DNA of 64,000 nt from Azoarcus sp. CIB (lineage in GTDB: Bacteria; Pseudomonadota; Gammaproteobacteria; Burkholderiales; Rhodocyclaceae): NCBI RefSeq assembly GCF_001190925.1, contig NZ_CP011072.1:2294001-2358000 (forward strand), given 5' to 3'. Below the pieces are notes generated by a model. The model was not told the origin of the DNA and searched no databases. It was given only the letters and a program-made list of their open reading frames with translations. The position numbers and the translations under genes were made by a program. This document shows, one piece after another, positions 18,681-27,875 of this stretch (positions are counted from its first letter, which is position 1; every line of letters starts with the position of its first letter).

Positions 18681-19573
18681 GGGCGTTCCGTGGCCACGGT
18701 CGGGGGCAGTTCGGTTTTCTCGGGCGGCAGATCGGCGGTCAGCATTTCGGTTTCCTTGCGCATGCGCCACTCGACAATGGTCTTCGCGACCAGCGTCACG
18801 AGGCCGAGGAAGGCGAGCACGGTCGCCGCGGCGAAAGCGCCGATCTGGTTGTATTCGTTGTAGAGGATCTCGACGTGCAGCGGCAGCGTGTTGGTCTCGC
18901 CGCGGATGTGGCCGGAGACGACGCTGACGGCACCGAACTCGCCCATCGCGCGCGCATTCGCGAGGATCACGCCGTACATCAGGCCCCATTTGATGTTCGG
19001 CACCGTCACGCGCCAGAACATCTGCCAGCCCGAGGCGCCGAGCGAGATCGCTGCCTCTTCCTCGTCGCGCCCCTGCGCCTGCATCAACGGGATCAGTTCG
19101 CGCGCGACGAAGGGGAAGGTCACGAACAGCGTCGCGAGCACCATGCCCGGCAGCGCGAAGATGATCTTGATGTCGTTCGCGACGAGCCAGGAGCCGAAGA
19201 AGCCTTGCGCGCCGAACAGGATGATGAAGATCAGGCCGGCGACGACCGGCGACACCGCGAACGGCAAGTCGATCAGGGTCGTGAGCAGGCTCTTGCCGCG
19301 GAACTCGAACTTCGCGATCGCCCACGCGGCAGCGACGCCGAAGGCGATGTTGAAGGGCAGCACGAACGCGGCGATGGTCAGCGTCAGCAGCATCGCCGAC
19401 CGCGCCTCGGAATCCTTCAGCGCCTCCCAGTAGGCCTGCGCGCCGTGCGCGAAGGCTTCCCAGAACACCGCGATCAGCGGCAGGACGAGGAACAGGAACA
19501 GGAAGCCGAGGGCGACGCCCGTGAGCAGCAGGCGGACCCAGCGCGGCTCCGCGGTGGCACGGCGTACAGTCAT
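18677..19573 (-). CDS. cysW: Sulfate ABC transporter permease CysW
   Basis: The 298-residue inner-membrane permease has about six helices and the EAA-type loop [17 protein letters not shown] that docks the ATPase. The [21 protein letters not shown] block is specific to CysW. Start and stop overlap the neighbouring genes by four bases, so the operon is translationally coupled. Confidence 0.96.
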
Positions 19574-20466
19574 GGCCGCGCCTCCACCAGCGCGCCAGGC
19601 GCGAGCGCCTCGGCCGGTTCGGCATCGCTGCCCTTCGCGTGACGGTTGGCCGCCCACCACTGCAGCAGGTTGATCACCAGCAGCATCGCGAACGAGATCA
19701 CCAGCATCACGACCGCAAGCGCCGTCGCGCCGATCAGGTCGTACTGCTCGAGCTTGGAGATGATCAGCAAGGGCGTGATCTCGGAGATCAGCGGCATGTT
19801 GCCGGCGATGAAGATCACCGAACCGAACTCGCCGATCGCGCGCGAGAACGCGAGCGTGAAGCCCGTGAGCCAGGCCGGGAAGATGCCCGGCAGCAGCACC
19901 CGCACGAAAGTCTGCCAGCGCGTCGCGCCGAGTGAAGCGGCGGCCTCCTCGACCTCCGCCTCGATGTCCTCGATCACGGGTTGCAGCGTACGGACGACGA
20001 AGGGCAGCGTCACGAAGATCAGCGCGACGACGATGCCCAGCGGCGTGAAGGCGACCTTGATGCCGAACTTGGCGAGGAACTGTCCGACCCAGCCGTTCTC
20101 CGCGTACAGCGTGGCGAGCGTGATGCCGGCCACTGCGGTCGGCAGCGCGAAGGGCAGATCGACGAGCGCATCGACGAAGCGCTTGCCGGGAAACGGGTAG
20201 CGCACCAGCACCCATGCGACGATCAGCCCGAACACGGCATTCACGATCGCCGCGAAGAGCGATGCGCCGAAGGTGACCCGGTACGAGGCCAGCGCACGCT
20301 CCGTGGTCGCGATGTCCCAGAAAGCGGCCCACGTCAGCTTGCCGGTCATGAGGATCATGCCGCCGAGCGGGATCAGCACCAGCAGGGTCAGGTAGGTCAG
20401 CGTATAGCCCAGCCCCAGGCGGAAGCCGGGCAAGACGCCATCCCGTTTGGCGGGAGCGGGAAACAT
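19570..20466 (-). CDS. cysT: Sulfate ABC transporter permease CysT (CysU)
   Basis: The 298-residue permease begins with the family-typical [15 protein letters not shown] and carries the coupling loop [19 protein letters not shown] start at ATG 20466; the frame stays open upstream into the intergenic hairpin, but that part is not conserved. No good ribosome site is visible before this ATG, which may limit expression relative to sbp. Confidence 0.95.
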   Translation of the reverse strand: MFPAPAKRDGVLPGFRLGLGYTLTYLTLLVLIPLGGMILMTGKLTWAAFWDIATTERALASYRVTFGASLFAAIVNAVFGLIVAWVLVRYPFPGKRFVDALVDLPFALPTAVAGITLATLYAENGWVGQFLAKFGIKVAFTPLGIVVALIFVTLPFVVRTLQPVIEDIEAEVEEAAASLGATRWQTFVRVLLPGIFPAWLTGFTLAFSRAIGEFGSVIFIAGNMPLISEITPLLIISKLEQYDLIGATALAVVMLVISFAMLLVINLLQWWAANRHAKGSDAEPAEALAPGALVEARP

Positions 20467-20502
20467 GTCGAAAGGAGAACCGTCTGTCGTGGAAATCGAA
20501 AT

Positions 20503-20531
20503 GCGAAGCGGCCCGCGAGGGGCCGCTTCGC
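20503..20531 (-). terminator. Hairpin between sbp and cysT (possible attenuator)
   Basis: GCGAAGCGGCC (20503-20513) pairs perfectly with GGCCGCTTCGC (20521-20531) over a seven-base loop. It has no following T-run on the minus strand, so it is more likely an RNA-stabilising or partial termination element that keeps binding protein levels above the membrane subunits. Confidence 0.5.
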
Positions 20532-20548
20532 GCGAAAAGCCCGGAATT

Positions 20549-21544
20549 TTACTTCTGAACGTAGATCTGGTCGAAGCTGCCGCCGTCCTTGAAGTGCGCG
20601 GATGCTGCCTTGCTCCAACCGCCGAACACCTCATCTACGGTAAAGGTCTTGATCGGCGGGAACTGCGCCGCATGCTTCTTCAGCACTTCGGCATCACGCG
20701 GGCGCAGGTAGTTCGCCGCGGCGTTCTCCTGCCCTTCCTTCGACCACAGATATTCGAGGTAGGCCTGCGCGACCTTGCGCGTGCCCTTCTTGTCGACGAC
20801 CTTGTCGACGATCGCGACCGGGAATTCGGCGAGGATGGACAGGCTGGGGTAGACCACCTCGAACTCACCGCGCCCGAACTCCTTCGCGATCAGCTCGGCC
20901 TCGGACTCGAAAGTGACCAGCACGTCGCCCATCTTGCGCTGCATGAAGGTGGTCGTCGCATCCCGGCCGCCCGAGCCGAACAGCGGCGCGTTCTTGAGCA
21001 ACTGGCCGACGAAGTCCTGCGCGCTCTTGTCGCTGCCGCCGGGCTGCTTCAGCGCGTACCCCCAAGCGGCGAGATACGAATAACGGCCGTTACCGGTGTT
21101 CTTCGGATGCGGGATGATGAGCTGGATGCCCGGCTTGGCGATGTCGTTCCAGTCCTTGATCGCCTTCGGGTTGCCCTTGCGCACGATGAACACCATCGTC
21201 GAGGTGTAGGGCGAGGCGTTGTCGGGGAATTTCTTCGGATAATCCTTCGCGACGAGGCCCTTCTCGGCGAGGAAATCGACGTCGGTGGCCTGGTTCATCG
21301 TCACGACGTCGGCCTCGAGGCCGTCCGCCACCGCGCGCGCCTGCTTGGACGAACCGCCGTGCGACTGGCGCAACTCGACGGTTTCGCCGGTTTTCTCCTT
21401 CCAGTGCTTCTGGAACAGGGGATTGAAATCCTTGTAGACATCGCGCGCCACGTCGTAGGAGACGTTGAGCAGATTGGACTGGGCAAATGCTCCGCTTGCG
21501 AACGCGAGTCCGGCTGCGAGCAACAGGCTGGTCAGTTTTTTCAT
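20549..21544 (-). CDS. sbp: Periplasmic sulfate-binding protein
   Basis: The 331-residue protein has a clear Sec signal peptide (cleavage after AFA, about residue 21). It then follows the sulfate-binding family: NVSYDVARDVYKDFN, SHGGSSKQARAV, PHPKNTGNGRYSYLAAWGYAL and FPPIKTF. It delivers sulfate or thiosulfate to CysTW. It is first in the operon, with a promoter 40-65 bases upstream. Confidence 0.97.
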   Translation of the reverse strand: MKKLTSLLLAAGLAFASGAFAQSNLLNVSYDVARDVYKDFNPLFQKHWKEKTGETVELRQSHGGSSKQARAVADGLEADVVTMNQATDVDFLAEKGLVAKDYPKKFPDNASPYTSTMVFIVRKGNPKAIKDWNDIAKPGIQLIIPHPKNTGNGRYSYLAAWGYALKQPGGSDKSAQDFVGQLLKNAPLFGSGGRDATTTFMQRKMGDVLVTFESEAELIAKEFGRGEFEVVYPSLSILAEFPVAIVDKVVDKKGTRKVAQAYLEYLWSKEGQENAAANYLRPRDAEVLKKHAAQFPPIKTFTVDEVFGGWSKAASAHFKDGGSFDQIYVQK

Positions 21545-21583
21545 GCGGAATCCGATAGCGGGCGATAAACAGGAGAGGCCTTG

Positions 21584-21655
21584 ACGATAGCCGATGGTCG
21601 GATGCGTGACAACGCATAAAACCTTATTTCAATATAACAAGATCCACTATGAAGC
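21584..21655 (-). promoter_or_regulatory. Promoter of the sulfate-transport operon
   Basis: On the minus strand, TTGTCA (21607-21612) and TATCGT (21584-21589) are separated by exactly 17 bases and form a good sigma-70 promoter. Just upstream (21613-21655) is an AT-rich stretch unlike the surrounding GC-rich DNA, in the place where a CysB-type activator binds in other sulfate genes. The CysB assignment is inference. Confidence 0.55.
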
Positions 21656-21773
21656 CGACACCCAACCGCGCAGTTTCACCATAAGCGCGCCTGGCGCAAG
21701 GCATCGTGCAGCGCCCGGCTGCCCGGTCACGCACGCGGTGGAAACGGAACCAAAGGCGCCCTTATGACTCGGA

Positions 21774-21779
21774 TATAAT
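21774..21779 (+). promoter_or_regulatory. -10 element (TATAAT) of the DUF1330-dsb operon
   Basis: A perfect TATAAT lies 84 bases before the DUF1330 gene; the -35 region is poor. The 318-base gap between sbp and this gene therefore holds two divergent promoters and no further gene that I can see. Confidence 0.5.
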
Positions 21780-21862
21780 CCGCGCCTTTCCGCCGGAAGA
21801 TTCCGATCCGGCGAAGCACTGCCGCGCGGCGGCCCCTCGTTCTCCCGCTTCCAGGACACCTG

Positions 21863-22159
21863 ATGAGACAGAAAGCCCCGGCCTACGTCATCGGCCACAT
21901 CACGATCAAGGATCCCGCCAAATGGGACCAATACCGCTCCCGCGTGCCCGGCACGCTGGAGGGCTGGGGCGGAGAACTGGTGTTGCGCGGCAAGCGCGTA
22001 ACCGTGCTGGGCGGCGAGCATGCGCACACGGACACCGTGGTGCTGCGCTTTCCCGACATCGATTCGCTCAACGGCTGGTTCAACTCGCCCGTCTATCAGG
22101 CCCTGATCCCGCTGCGCGAACAGGCCGCTGACGTCGTCCTGATCTCGTATGAAAGCTGA
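21863..22159 (+). CDS. DUF1330 family protein
   Basis: The 98-residue protein matches DUF1330, a dimeric ferredoxin-like alpha/beta-barrel domain related to antibiotic-biosynthesis monooxygenases. It begins AYVIGHITIKDP, and VVLRFPDIDSLNGWFNSPVYQAL is the family core. No enzymatic activity is established for the family. AGGA lies at good spacing before the ATG, and the gene overlaps the DsbB-like gene by 11 bases. Confidence 0.88.
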   Translation: MRQKAPAYVIGHITIKDPAKWDQYRSRVPGTLEGWGGELVLRGKRVTVLGGEHAHTDTVVLRFPDIDSLNGWFNSPVYQALIPLREQAADVVLISYES

Positions 22160-22589
22160 ACCCGTCGCAGCCTCCCCGGCCGGCTGGACGCCGCTGTTCG
22201 GGGCGTGGCTCATCGCTGCCTCGTCCCTGCTCGGCGCACTCTTCCTCGGCGAAGTCATGGAACTGCCGCCCTGCGTGCTGTGCTGGTGGCAGCGGATCGC
22301 GATGTTCCCGCTCGTGCTGATCCTGCCCGCAGGAATGTTTCCCCTCGATCGCAGCGTGATCCGCTACGCGCTGCCGCTGACGCTAGCCGGGTGGCTGGTC
22401 GCGGTTTTCCACGTGCTGCTCGTCGCGGGCGTGATTCCCGAGCGCATCCAGCCGTGCTCGCGCGGCGTCTCGTGCAAGGAGATCCAGATCGAATGGTTCG
22501 GTTTCCTGACCATTCCGATGCTGTCGCTGTTCGCCTTCACGCTGATCGCCGGATTGCTCCTTTTTGCCCACCACAGGATGTCCAGATGA
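22149..22589 (+). CDS. DsbB-like disulfide bond formation protein
   Basis: The 146-residue protein has four hydrophobic segments and two cysteine pairs: PCVLCWWQR (Cys42, Cys45) in the first periplasmic loop and PCSRGVSC (Cys103, Cys109) in the second. This is the BdbC/DsbB pattern for reoxidising a thioredoxin-like partner by passing electrons to quinone. An ATGA overlap with the next gene makes a dedicated DsbB-DsbA pair. Confidence 0.9.
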   Translation: MKAEPVAASPAGWTPLFGAWLIAASSLLGALFLGEVMELPPCVLCWWQRIAMFPLVLILPAGMFPLDRSVIRYALPLTLAGWLVAVFHVLLVAGVIPERIQPCSRGVSCKEIQIEWFGFLTIPMLSLFAFTLIAGLLLFAHHRMSR

Positions 22590-23236
22590 ACCAGAAGTAC
22601 ATTTTCGGAATCGCCGTCGCGCTGATGGTCGGGGTATTCGCCACCGCGACGCTCGTCCATGATTCGGACAAGGGCGCCCGCCGCGACGAGGTCGCCGAAC
22701 AGAACCGCTCCGTCCTCGTGCGCGAACATTCGCCGACCCTGGGCGAAGCCGAAGCGCGCGTGCACATCGTCGAATTCCTCGATCCGGCCTGCGAGACCTG
22801 CCGCGATTTCTACCCGTACGTGAAGCAGCTGATGGCCGCCTCGCCCGGGCGCATTCGCGTCAGCGTGCGCTACGCGCCGTTCCACGACGGCTCGGAGCAG
22901 GTCGTGAAGCTGCTGGCCGCGGCGAAGCTCCAGGGCAAGTTTTGGGAAACGCTCGAAGCGCTGTTCGCGGCGCAGCCGAACTGGGCCTCGCACCACAACC
23001 CGCAGCCCGACATGGTGTGGAACTTCATCAACGGCATCGGCCTGGACATTGCAAAACTGAAAGCAGACATGGCCAACCCGGCAATCGACGCGATCGTCAG
23101 GCAGGATCTGGCCGACGCGCGGGCGCTCAACGTGACGAAGACGCCGGAATTCTTCGTCAATGGTCGTCCGATGCCCAGCTTCGGCTACGAGCAGCTCAAA
23201 CAGCTCGTCGCCGAAGAGTTGAATAGCCAGTACTGA
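22586..23236 (+). CDS. DsbA-like thiol oxidase (thioredoxin fold, membrane-anchored)
   Basis: The 216-residue protein starts with an uncleaved-looking membrane anchor (about residues 5-24), then a thioredoxin-fold domain with the active site CETC (Cys69, Cys72) in EFLDPACETCRDFYP and a cis-proline loop at VTKTPEFFVNG. It resembles BdbD/DsbA-type oxidases acting in the periplasm with the adjacent DsbB-like protein. The client proteins are not known. Confidence 0.9.
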   Translation: MNQKYIFGIAVALMVGVFATATLVHDSDKGARRDEVAEQNRSVLVREHSPTLGEAEARVHIVEFLDPACETCRDFYPYVKQLMAASPGRIRVSVRYAPFHDGSEQVVKLLAAAKLQGKFWETLEALFAAQPNWASHHNPQPDMVWNFINGIGLDIAKLKADMANPAIDAIVRQDLADARALNVTKTPEFFVNGRPMPSFGYEQLKQLVAEELNSQY

Positions 23237-23273
23237 GTATTACATCCGCGGGGCCACGGCCGTAGCCCGCAGA

Positions 23274-23351
23274 AAAAACTTCGGCCCTGCCGGATGGCAG
23301 GGCCGAACGTGGTGCCGAATCCAAACAGTGCGGCCTTTCGGGGCCGCACTG
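23274..23351 (-). terminator. Tandem hairpins terminating yceI
   Basis: TTCGGCCCTGCC (23280-23291) pairs with GGCAGGGCCGAA (23296-23307), and on the minus strand is followed by a run of T (complement of AAAAAA at 23272-23278). A second perfect 10-base hairpin, CAGTGCGGCC/GGCCGCACTG, lies at 23326-23351. The first is a classic intrinsic terminator for the leftward yceI gene and may also stop the dsb operon. Confidence 0.8.
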
Positions 23352-23362
23352 GCGGCGGATGC

Positions 23363-24022
23363 TTACTGGCGGATGCCTTCGATCGACAGCGCGATCTCGA
23401 CCGTATCGCCGACGACACGCGGTAGGCCATAGGTCATGCCGAAGTCGCTACGCTTGACCGTGGTGGTGCTTTCGAATCCGGCACGCGTGTCGCCGCGCGG
23501 CCCCTTCCCCGCACCCGTCAGCTTCAGGTCGAAATCGACCGGCTTGGTGACGCCACGGATCGTCAGGTTGCCCGACAGAACGCCTTCGCCGCGGGCGTTC
23601 CAGCGCACGCGCGTCGACTCGAAGGTCATGGTCGGGAACTGGGCAACATCGAAGAAATCGGGGCTCTTAAGGTGATCTTCGAGCTTCTGGTGCTTGGTAT
23701 TGACGCTGGACACCGTCACCGTCGCGCTGACGGCGCTCTCGGTCGGCTTCTGCCCGATCACGAAGGTACCCTTGATGTCGTCGAAGCGCCCCATGAAGCG
23801 GCTCACGCCGAGGTGCGAAATGAAGAAATAGACGTGCGAGTGAGCCACGTCGATCACGTAATCCCCGGCGACGAGATCGTCCGCAGCGGGCTTGGCGGCG
23901 GCGGTACGTGCGGCCGCCTTGGTCGCGACGGCGCCTGAAGCCGACTGCTGCGCGTGAGCAGGCAGCGCCAGGGCGGTTCCCAGGGTCAGGGCGAGGAGCA
24001 GCGGGCGGAGAGCGATACGCAT
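23363..24022 (-). CDS. YceI-family periplasmic protein
   Basis: The 219-residue protein has a signal peptide (cleavage after PAHA, about residue 24) and a lipocalin-like YceI domain: YVIDVAHSHVYFFISHLGVSRFMGRFD, then FPTMTFESTRV and the GNLTIRGVTKPV block. YceI proteins bind isoprenoid-like lipids, including ubiquinone-8 in some members. AGGA precedes ATG 24022, supporting that start over the codon six residues upstream. A Lys/Ala-rich linker follows the signal peptide. Confidence 0.92.
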   Translation of the reverse strand: MRIALRPLLLALTLGTALALPAHAQQSASGAVATKAAARTAAAKPAADDLVAGDYVIDVAHSHVYFFISHLGVSRFMGRFDDIKGTFVIGQKPTESAVSATVTVSSVNTKHQKLEDHLKSPDFFDVAQFPTMTFESTRVRWNARGEGVLSGNLTIRGVTKPVDFDLKLTGAGKGPRGDTRAGFESTTTVKRSDFGMTYGLPRVVGDTVEIALSIEGIRQ

Positions 24023-24083
24023 GGGAGTTCCTTGTCTCAAGAATTACCGGATAAAACGGAGTTGTGCGGTGGGGCGTCGGTTC

Positions 24084-24947
24084 TCAGCGGGAACGCGCCT
24101 TGAGTCGGACGATCATGGCTTCCATCGTCACGCGCATGCGTTCGAGCGATGCGGCAAGCCGCTCGAAGTCCTTGACGCCGCCGGCCTCGAACTTCTTGCC
24201 AAGGTCACCCAGACTCATCTTGTCGGCCGATTCGATCAGCGAGTCGAGCGGCCGGGTAATCGACGCGGGGATGGTCGCCAGCAGCGCACCGGCGAGCAGC
24301 AGGCCGGCCACGGCAAAGCCGATGTTCACATAGTCGACCACCTCGAAGTTGCTGCGGATGCGCTGATAGGCCTGAGCCGATTCTTCGGCGCGCGCGCGCG
24401 CCAACTTCGTTGCGCCCTCGATCAGGACGGCGTTGAAGCGATCGACCACCGGACGCAGCTCCTCGTTGGCACGCACTGCCTTGTTGTAGGCCCGCGAACC
24501 GCCTCCCGTTTCGCCTTCGTCGAGCATCGAAACGTCGTAGCTGAAGCCTTCGACGATGCGGGCGAATTCCTTCTGGTAGTCGTCCAGCGCGCCCTTCCAT
24601 TGCGTGAACGCGGAGCTGTCGGCGGGCAGGTAGATGCCTTTGCTGTTGGCGACCATCGCTTCGAGCTGACCGAGGATGCGCGCGTGCGTGGCATTCCAGT
24701 CCTTGAGCACGGCGTTGCGGCCATCGACGTTGCCGACGTAGATCAGGTATTCCTTTTCCTGGCGCCGCAGCTGCTGCGCCGAGGCGAGGAGATCGGTGAC
24801 CTCCGTCGCCGCGATGAAGTTCCGGTTCACGGCCGTGTCCACGAGGCCCTGCGTGCGCGAACCGTAGAAGAAGCTGGCAGCACCCTGCACGAGGATGAAC
24901 GCGAGCAGCACGGAGAAACCGAGGATCAGCTTGTTTCGGATGGTCAT
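24084..24947 (-). CDS. Chemoreceptor-like sensor lacking the signalling domain
   Basis: The 287-residue protein has an N-terminal transmembrane helix (about 5-27), a four-helix-bundle periplasmic domain of about 170 residues with the RRQEKEYLIY motif common in receptor ligand domains, a second helix (about 207-229) and a HAMP domain up to the C-terminus. The methyl-accepting cytoplasmic domain is absent and the gene ends normally. It may signal by association with another protein, perhaps the divergent kinase. Confidence 0.8.
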   Translation of the reverse strand: MTIRNKLILGFSVLLAFILVQGAASFFYGSRTQGLVDTAVNRNFIAATEVTDLLASAQQLRRQEKEYLIYVGNVDGRNAVLKDWNATHARILGQLEAMVANSKGIYLPADSSAFTQWKGALDDYQKEFARIVEGFSYDVSMLDEGETGGGSRAYNKAVRANEELRPVVDRFNAVLIEGATKLARARAEESAQAYQRIRSNFEVVDYVNIGFAVAGLLLAGALLATIPASITRPLDSLIESADKMSLGDLGKKFEAGGVKDFERLAASLERMRVTMEAMIVRLKARSR

Positions 24948-24952
24948 GGCGG

Positions 24953-25195
24953 TCAGGAGTTTGGAGTTGAGAGGAGTCCGGCGACCAATTCCTGGATGAT
25001 CGCTTCGCGATCGAGGGTTTCGGGGAGCTCGCGCTGCAGCCGGGCAAGGAAGGTCATAAGCTGACGGGGTGGCAGCTCGCCGTCCTCGAATCCGAGATCG
25101 AACAGGACATCATCGACGATGATTTCGCCCAAGACGCCGATTTCTCGTGCCAGACGCTCGACGGTAAACTGCTTCCAGGACGGATTTGCGGACAT
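24953..25195 (-). CDS. Small acidic hypothetical protein next to the sensor
   Basis: An 80-residue soluble, acidic protein with no recognised domain. Hydrophobic and acidic residues alternate (GEIIVDDVLFDLGFEDGELP), suggesting a small helical adaptor. Five bases separate it from the receptor-like gene, so the two are probably co-transcribed. Coding status is supported by GC-rich third positions and tight spacing, but I could not assign a family. Confidence 0.55.
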   Translation of the reverse strand: MSANPSWKQFTVERLAREIGVLGEIIVDDVLFDLGFEDGELPPRQLMTFLARLQRELPETLDREAIIQELVAGLLSTPNS

Positions 25196-25446
25196 CGGAT
25201 TTTTCGCCGTATGTCGATGACAGCGGCAAACTGCCGCATCGACTGTGGAACTTGTAAGTGGATATTACCGGGATACTGCGGAATGCATCAACCATAAACA
25301 CGGGCGTCCGGCCATAAAATCTTTCACGCTCCGGATGAATTTCTTTCCAAACCTAGCATTCCCGCACCGTCCGCAACGCTGACGCAAAAATGTAACAACG
25401 GAGCGGTAGCCTCCGCGGCCTCTGTCCCACTCCTCGGTCGCCCCGG

Positions 25447-27507
25447 ATGCCCCTGCTGCACACCTTATTTCGCGGCAAATACCGCGTGCTCGTGTATACC
25501 GTCGCCGCCTTCTTCGTCGTGAGCGTCGGTGTCTATACGCTCAACTTCATACAGCTGCAGAACGTCGAGCGCGACGCAAAGAGCATCAACGAGGGCGGCA
25601 AGCTGCGCGGTTACTCGCAGCAGATTGCCAAGGCAGTGCTCACTCTAGCGCATGAATCGGCGGCGGACGAACCGTTACAGACGAGCCAGGCGCAGATCTC
25701 GGAGGCCTACCAGGCCTTCGACCTGGCGCTCGCCGAGGTGCAGGCGTTCGCGGCGGCCTCGCAGGACGGCCCCGCGCTCGAACTTGCGGACAAGCTCGAT
25801 CGGCAGTGGCAGCCCCTGCGGGATGCGGCGATCACCCTGCTCGCCTCCGCCACGCCGGACCGCTCCGCAATCGAGGCTGCGGTCACGCTGAGCAACACGC
25901 GCAACGTGCGCCTGTTGCAGCTCGCCGACGACCTGACGCGCGAACAGGAACGCCTGGCGGGGGATCGTGCGCGCGCTATGCGGGTGCTGCAGTCCGGTGC
26001 GATCGCCGTCGCACTGCTGATGTTCGTCTTCATCGTGGTGCACGTCGCGCGCCGCCTGAACCGGAGCGACAGCGAAGCCGAGCAGGCGCGGCGCGAGACG
26101 ACGGACATCCTGCGCACGGTGCGCGAAGGCCTGTTCCTGATCGACCGCAACGGCACGATCGGCACGCAGCGCTCGGAACACCTCGCCAGGGTGTTCCCCC
26201 GTCCGCTCGCGCCGGGCGACAACTTCCTCGTCACGCTGACCGCCCTCGTGACGCCGGACACGATGGATTCCGCCCGGCAGTACATCGGGCTGCTGCTTAA
26301 CGAACGTGTGAAGCCCGCGCTGCTGGCCGACCTCAATCCGCTGCAGCGGGTGCAGCTCGCGCAACCCGGCGGGTCGCGCCCGAAATATCTCAGCTTCAGC
26401 TTCCAGCCCGTGCGCGGCGGCGCGCGGACCGGCATTACGGGGATGCTGGTCGCGGTGGCCGACGTGAGCCAGGAGGTCAGGCTCGAACGCGAACTCGCGG
26501 ATGCCGAAGAACGTGCCCGCAGCGAGGTCGCCCTGTTGCTCGACGTGCTCGACAAGGATCCGGCGGACGTGCGCCGCTTCCTCGTCGACGCCCGGGCGAA
26601 ACTCGACGGCCTGAACGCCGCCCTGCGCGACGTCACGCCGGACGCGCGTGCCTACCTGGCGACGGTGACGAAGGTGTTCCGCGAGGTGCACTCGATCAAG
26701 GGCGAAGCGGCGGCGCTCGCGATCGGCGCGGTCGCTGCACAGGCCCATCGCTTCGAAGACGAACTGGGCGCACTGCGCCAGCGCCGGACGCTGACAGGGG
26801 ACGACCTCATCCCGGTGGCCACCGGGATCGGCCGCATGCTGCAGGAGCTGGCGAAAATCGACGCCGTGATCTCGCGCCTGACGGCCTTCGCGCCGCCTGC
26901 TGCCGACGCCGGCCCGCAGGGCAGTGAGATGCCGCCCGGCGAGGACGGCGTCCTCCAGTCGTTGCAGCGGATCCAGCGGCTCGCGCTGGCGGTGGCCGCC
27001 GACCTCGACAAGAAGCTGCGCGTGGAAACCTCGCTCCCCCACGTCGGCGCGATTCCCGAGCCGGTGCACCGCCTGCTGCGCGAAGGGCTGCCCCAACTGG
27101 TCCGCAACGCGGTCGTGCATGGCATCGAAGCTGCGGCGGAACGGCGACACGCGGGCAAGCACGAGGAAGGCCGCCTGCGCATCGAACTGGCACGTTCGGC
27201 CGACGGCGGCCTCGAACTCACCGTCGCCGACGACGGCCGCGGCATCGACGTGCACGCCCTGCGCCGCCGACTGACGGAAGACGGACACCGGCCCGCCGAA
27301 CAGGTCGCCGCGATGAGCGACCGCGACGTGGTCGCGACGCTCTTCGAACCGGGCGTATCCACCGCCGCCGCGGTCAGCGAGCACGCCGGCCGCGGCATGG
27401 GCCTCGACGTCGTCGGGGCGCTGGCGCGCGAGACCGGCGCCCGCTTGAGGCTCGCGTCCGCCCCGCGCGCCTATACGCGCTTCACCCTGCAATGGAGTCC
27501 CGCATGA
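25447..27507 (+). CDS. Membrane hybrid Hpt/histidine kinase (CheA-like, no CheW domain)
   Basis: The 686-residue protein has two membrane helices (about 13-35 and 180-202) flanking a PilJ-type periplasmic domain (GGKLRGYSQQIAKA), a PAS-like region, an Hpt domain with HSIKGEAAA (phosphorylatable His415), and a CheA-type ATPase domain with NAVVHGIE and DDGRGID. The CheA receptor-coupling (CheW-like) domain is missing. It is fused in operon with a CheY-like regulator and a CheX-like phosphatase. A membrane-anchored CheA-like kinase sensing its own signal is the likely role. Confidence 0.85.
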   Translation: MPLLHTLFRGKYRVLVYTVAAFFVVSVGVYTLNFIQLQNVERDAKSINEGGKLRGYSQQIAKAVLTLAHESAADEPLQTSQAQISEAYQAFDLALAEVQAFAAASQDGPALELADKLDRQWQPLRDAAITLLASATPDRSAIEAAVTLSNTRNVRLLQLADDLTREQERLAGDRARAMRVLQSGAIAVALLMFVFIVVHVARRLNRSDSEAEQARRETTDILRTVREGLFLIDRNGTIGTQRSEHLARVFPRPLAPGDNFLVTLTALVTPDTMDSARQYIGLLLNERVKPALLADLNPLQRVQLAQPGGSRPKYLSFSFQPVRGGARTGITGMLVAVADVSQEVRLERELADAEERARSEVALLLDVLDKDPADVRRFLVDARAKLDGLNAALRDVTPDARAYLATVTKVFREVHSIKGEAAALAIGAVAAQAHRFEDELGALRQRRTLTGDDLIPVATGIGRMLQELAKIDAVISRLTAFAPPAADAGPQGSEMPPGEDGVLQSLQRIQRLALAVAADLDKKLRVETSLPHVGAIPEPVHRLLREGLPQLVRNAVVHGIEAAAERRHAGKHEEGRLRIELARSADGGLELTVADDGRGIDVHALRRRLTEDGHRPAEQVAAMSDRDVVATLFEPGVSTAAAVSEHAGRGMGLDVVGALARETGARLRLASAPRAYTRFTLQWSPA

Positions 27508-27875
27508 AGGCAAGACTTCTGATCGTCGACGACTCGATGGTCATCCGCAACCTGATCGCACGCCAGATGCTCGACGAGCGGCTGCCGGCGATCGACCTGG
27601 TCGGCCTTGCCGGCGACGGCGAACAGGCGCTGGCCATCGCGATGTCGAGGAAGCCCGACTTCATCACGATGGACCTGACCATGCCCAACATGGACGGCGA
27701 GGCCTGCATCGAACGGCTCGCCGAGGTACTGCCGGGCGCCCGCATCATGGTGGTATCGGCCCTGAGCGACAAGGCCACGGCGCTGCGCGCCATCAGCAAG
27801 GGCGCCCACGGCTTCCTGCACAAGCCCTTTTCCGAAGAACAACTGGTTGCCGCCCTGCTGGAGCTGATGAGTTGA
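27504..27875 (+). CDS. CheY-like response regulator
   Basis: The 123-residue single receiver domain has the acidic pair Asp9/Asp10, phospho-acceptor Asp57 (FITMDLTMPNMDG), the conserved Ser in VVSALSD and the Lys in LHKPF. No output domain follows. ATG 27504 overlaps the kinase stop (ATGA), so it is almost certainly that kinase's phosphate acceptor. Confidence 0.93.
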   Translation: MKARLLIVDDSMVIRNLIARQMLDERLPAIDLVGLAGDGEQALAIAMSRKPDFITMDLTMPNMDGEACIERLAEVLPGARIMVVSALSDKATALRAISKGAHGFLHKPFSEEQLVAALLELMS